Assembly (NCBI GenBank): GCA_022495005.1
Contig: JAGYXB010001022.1
Coordinates: 62,001-126,000, forward strand
Direction of reading: 5' to 3'
Length of the DNA stretch: 64,000 nt
From: Rhyacophila brunnea
Lineage: Eukaryota; Arthropoda; Insecta; Trichoptera; Rhyacophilidae
Part shown: piece by piece, positions 61,107 through 64,000 of the stretch
How the letters are laid out: the number at the start of each line of letters is the position of its first letter
Numbering within the stretch: position 1 is the first letter of the stretch
Program-made: the position numbers and the translations under genes
The notes under the pieces: generated by a model
The model's database searches: none
Seen by the model: the letters and a program-made list of their open reading frames with translations, nothing else
Told to the model about the DNA's origin: nothing

Positions 61107-61948
61107 CAGCGATACTCAATATCACTTCCCTCCATTTTGAATGTGAATTTCAAACTGTCACTTTTATTTTTAGTATCTGGTTTTTCGTCTGGATTTTAGG
61201 ACTTGAAGGTGGACAATTAACACACCGGAATCATGATGGAAACGACGAGTTTATTTGATGATAATATAAGATTAAGATAAGATACTAGATTACTACATTT
61301 TATATAATTTATTTTACGGATGGCGAAATGTGCGTAGCGCGAGCGAACAGTGTTTTCTGTCTGGTCGCCGGCCACGTTCTGACGCGCCAAAAACAAAACA
61401 AAAAAGACGACCGCTTGCGAATACAATGCTGAGTTTCCCAATATGAAATTTCGCCGGCAACCATATACAACGTTGCCGGTTTATTAATATTTATTTTCGT
61501 AATCAACCCACTCACTATTTGATGGTTTGATATCGATTTGGGCCTCTCCAGATTCACAAAGACATCCCCAAATGGGGGGCCATTTGGGAATGTAACATCA
61601 ACCTGCGGCCCGCGGGCCTCATGCGGCCCTTTAAGCTTTTATGTGCGGCCCGAAACACATTTATTATCAGGAATTTCGTATATCTTGAGATTCGTTTCGA
61701 CTTTGACGCACAGGTAGTGACACCCGAAGAGATTTGTCATTATGGTCCACATCAGATCTGGTACAAGAGTGTTGCTATTGCACACGATTAATTAAAAAAA
61801 AACACGCATAATTTGTAAAATCTCAAAAATGTTTTGTAAAAAAGGGGGGGTTTCATGGTTTTTTCGTCACACCATTAGTGATGCGGCCCGCGTTACTTTA
61901 CAATATATATGTATTTGGCCCGAAGAAAAAAATGGTTGAGTATCATTG
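61107..61948. mobile_element. non-autonomous hAT element with TSD GTTTAAAC
   Basis: The left end CAGCGATACTCAA mirrors the right end TTGAGTATCATTG. GTTTAAAC flanks both sides exactly (61099-61106 and 61949-61956). The interior holds CTGCGGCCCGCGGGCC and GCGGCCCG motifs typical of hAT subterminal repeats. Short open frames inside on the minus strand have no recognised domain. Confidence 0.88.
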
Positions 61949-61956
61949 GTTTAAAC

Positions 61957-62960
61957 CATCTTGTTATGCCTCAACAACACTCCTTGTATCACAATAAACG
62001 AAAAAATCTTTATTCTCGATTTAAGGCACTTACACTCTCGGGTCCAGATATTATTAAAACCTATTATAAAGTATTATAATTAATTTATTATTCACATGGC
62101 ATTTATTGAGTTTTTTTACGCGGAACCTTGGTGATACATATATATATATATATATTTATACGTAAGTATATAATATAATAGGAAATCTAATGTATGTATG
62201 AATAAGTATCTTCGACTGAATTACATATAATTAATTATGTCTGTATATTATGATAATTATGACACAAAATAATATTAACATAAAAATACTTTAGCTTTAG
62301 TTATAAGGCTATCTAAATTTAAAAAATGAGAAGCTGTATAGACGAGAAACGTAAGTGGTAAAACTATTGATTTTCCATATATTATAAGTGTGTATTTATA
62401 TTTTCCTTTCCGCACATGTAGTGGTCAGAGAAAAATGTTTTTTTTTGTAACATAAAAAAATAGTAAAGCGACCCAATTGTACTTGGGCCCCTTTTCTATC
62501 CAGCTCCTCAATTATTATGTTAATATCATAATATATTTCTTAACTTAACACTGTAAAAAATAAATTTATAGTTACATAATAAAAATGTATCGATTATACC
62601 GATTTGATAATAATAATTGAATAACTTCATTGAAATATAAAATTAATAATTTTGAAAAATATCCAAAAATATTTTTATTTTTGCACTATTGTTGCGATAA
62701 CTATTTTTCTAATAAATCGTGGTAATTCTTTGTTTTTTTCAAAATGACCATTAAAATTTTATTCTAAAGATAAATACATAGTGGAGCAACAAGGCGCTAT
62801 CTGATTTATTTCTTTGATGATTACATTTTCACATAAAATTCAATCAGCTTCACACATATTATGTCAGTTCGCGTTATAAATTTTTCATACATTTAGTAAG
62901 TGAATAAAATATAATATACTTAATATGATTCGTACCTACTATAAATGCATAATTACTTAA
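61957..62960. other. AT-rich stretch with a TA microsatellite
   Basis: A (TA)n run lies at about 62138-62156. No gene recognised. Confidence 0.55.
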
Positions 62961-63202
62961 AAAGCCGTGTTGACACGGTCCAAGTACGATCCAAGTACAC
63001 TTGGACCGAGTGCCATCCAAGTGCACTCGTATGAGACATCTTTATACTAATTATTCCTATCTAAGCTAGCTTGGATGAGTAGAACGCGGTCCAAGTAGCT
63101 TGGATAGGACTGATAGGTGTAATTTGTATAAAGATGTCCCGTACGAGTGCGCTTGGATGGCGCTCGATCCAAGTGTACTTGGACCGTGTCAACACGGCTT
63201 TA
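62961..63202. mobile_element. 242-bp foldback element, nearly fully palindromic
   Basis: AAAGCCGTGTTGACACGGTC mirrors GACCGTGTCAACACGGCTTT. Arms of about 80 bases continue inward through ATCCAAGTGCACTCGTATGA / GTACGAGTGCGCTTGGATGG to ATCTTTATA / TATAAAGAT. The motif TCCAAGT recurs many times. Confidence 0.87.
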
Positions 63203-64000
63203 TACCGAATAATTCATTATAAAAATGTAAATAATTATTCAATTTCATTTTTCATTGTGTATGTATGTCAAAATTATTATGTTGTTTTCATAAAAATGAT
63301 TCCAGATTATTTAAAAATATAATTTATTATTGTTATTATTTATATAGTTTCAACTATGTATTCAACTATGTATTCAAAGATTTATTACATTATTTTAAAA
63401 CATATTAAAGTGTGCAAATATAAAGGATGATACAATTTAAGTACTTATGTGAATTTCTGTTTTTATCGTAAATTTACAAATTTAGCAGCGTTGGGTCCAA
63501 GCCCTCCGCATGAACCGATTTTAGTGAGTAATGTTTTACCAAGTGCATAGCCAACACGCCAGTGTTGCCATAATATAATTTATAAAAACATCACTTGTAA
63601 AATTATAACATTGGAATAAATAATCGATATCTGGCAACACTACGACCGCACACAGTCACACATATTTTCGAATAACCCAGGAAAGGGTCGCGGAGAAAGC
63701 GTGATGGGGGCGAGGCAAGTGCGTGAAAAAGTTCGTCATCTTTTGAGGGACAAACACTTGCAATAGCTCTATCTATATTTTTCTTTCTATAATCTAAGGT
63801 CGTTCATTCATTTACGCTTTTATGAATGTTTATAATATCTCACATTAAATACTACAGAGCCCCAACTGCAATATTAACATTCAGAAAAATCATAAACGTT
63901 GACATATTTCTTTTATTATGTTAACTATCAATTCATGGTGGAACTGCATTGTATTATTGATTAATTTAATAAAACGCAATTTTTTTATTACTTATTCCAC
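63203..64000. other. terminal AT-rich stretch
   Basis: No element or coding frame recognised. A GC-richer patch lies at 63640-63730 (AACCCAGGAAAGGGTCGCGG). Confidence 0.5.

Overview
The window looks like AT-rich nuclear DNA from an arthropod, most likely an insect. The evidence is spliceosomal GT-AG exons, a GPCR with the hallmarks of the arthropod Methuselah family, several tRNA-derived SINE families, LINE tails, and many non-autonomous DNA transposons. The insect order cannot be fixed by eye.

One protein-coding gene is supported: the 3' end of a plus-strand Methuselah-like class B GPCR. Three exons at 16994-17135, 48684-48873 and 57800-57904 join in a consistent reading frame. The first split codon is shared 2+1 across intron 1, and the second junction is in phase 0. 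They encode TM5, then TM6 and TM7, then a short C-terminal tail and the stop. The N-terminal ectodomain and TM1-4 were not found and probably lie upstream of the window. Intron 1 is 31,548 bp and intron 2 is 8,926 bp.

Everything else recognised is repeat. Positions 1-16993 (upstream intron, by inference) hold a palindromic cluster of a tRNA-containing repeat (3790-4960), hAT insertions with 8-bp target duplications (5285-5960, 9228-10592, 12946-13398), a long-TIR MITE (6423-7190) and a SINE split by a nested stack of elements (9119-10722). The 31.5-kb intron holds hAT, Harbinger-like and pogo/Tc1-like MITEs, SINEs of three families, three LINE tails, a hAT transposase remnant (31802-32300) and a perfect 141-bp tandem duplication (27060-27341). 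Intron 2 holds a large inverted pair of LINE tails (52500-53393), a hAT with a perfect TSD (53624-54245) and two further foldback elements. The 3' flank holds a local cluster of one small TIR family, a hAT with TSD GTTTAAAC (61107-61948) and a full-length foldback element (62961-63202).

No prokaryotic system, CRISPR array, rRNA, functional tRNA or complete transposase was found. The most unusual features are architectural: the very long TE-filled intron that splits the seven-helix bundle, the nested insertions, and the inverted repeats, one pair of which flanks the TM6-TM7 exon. All coordinates come from reading by eye. Element ends without a stated target duplication may be off by several bases.
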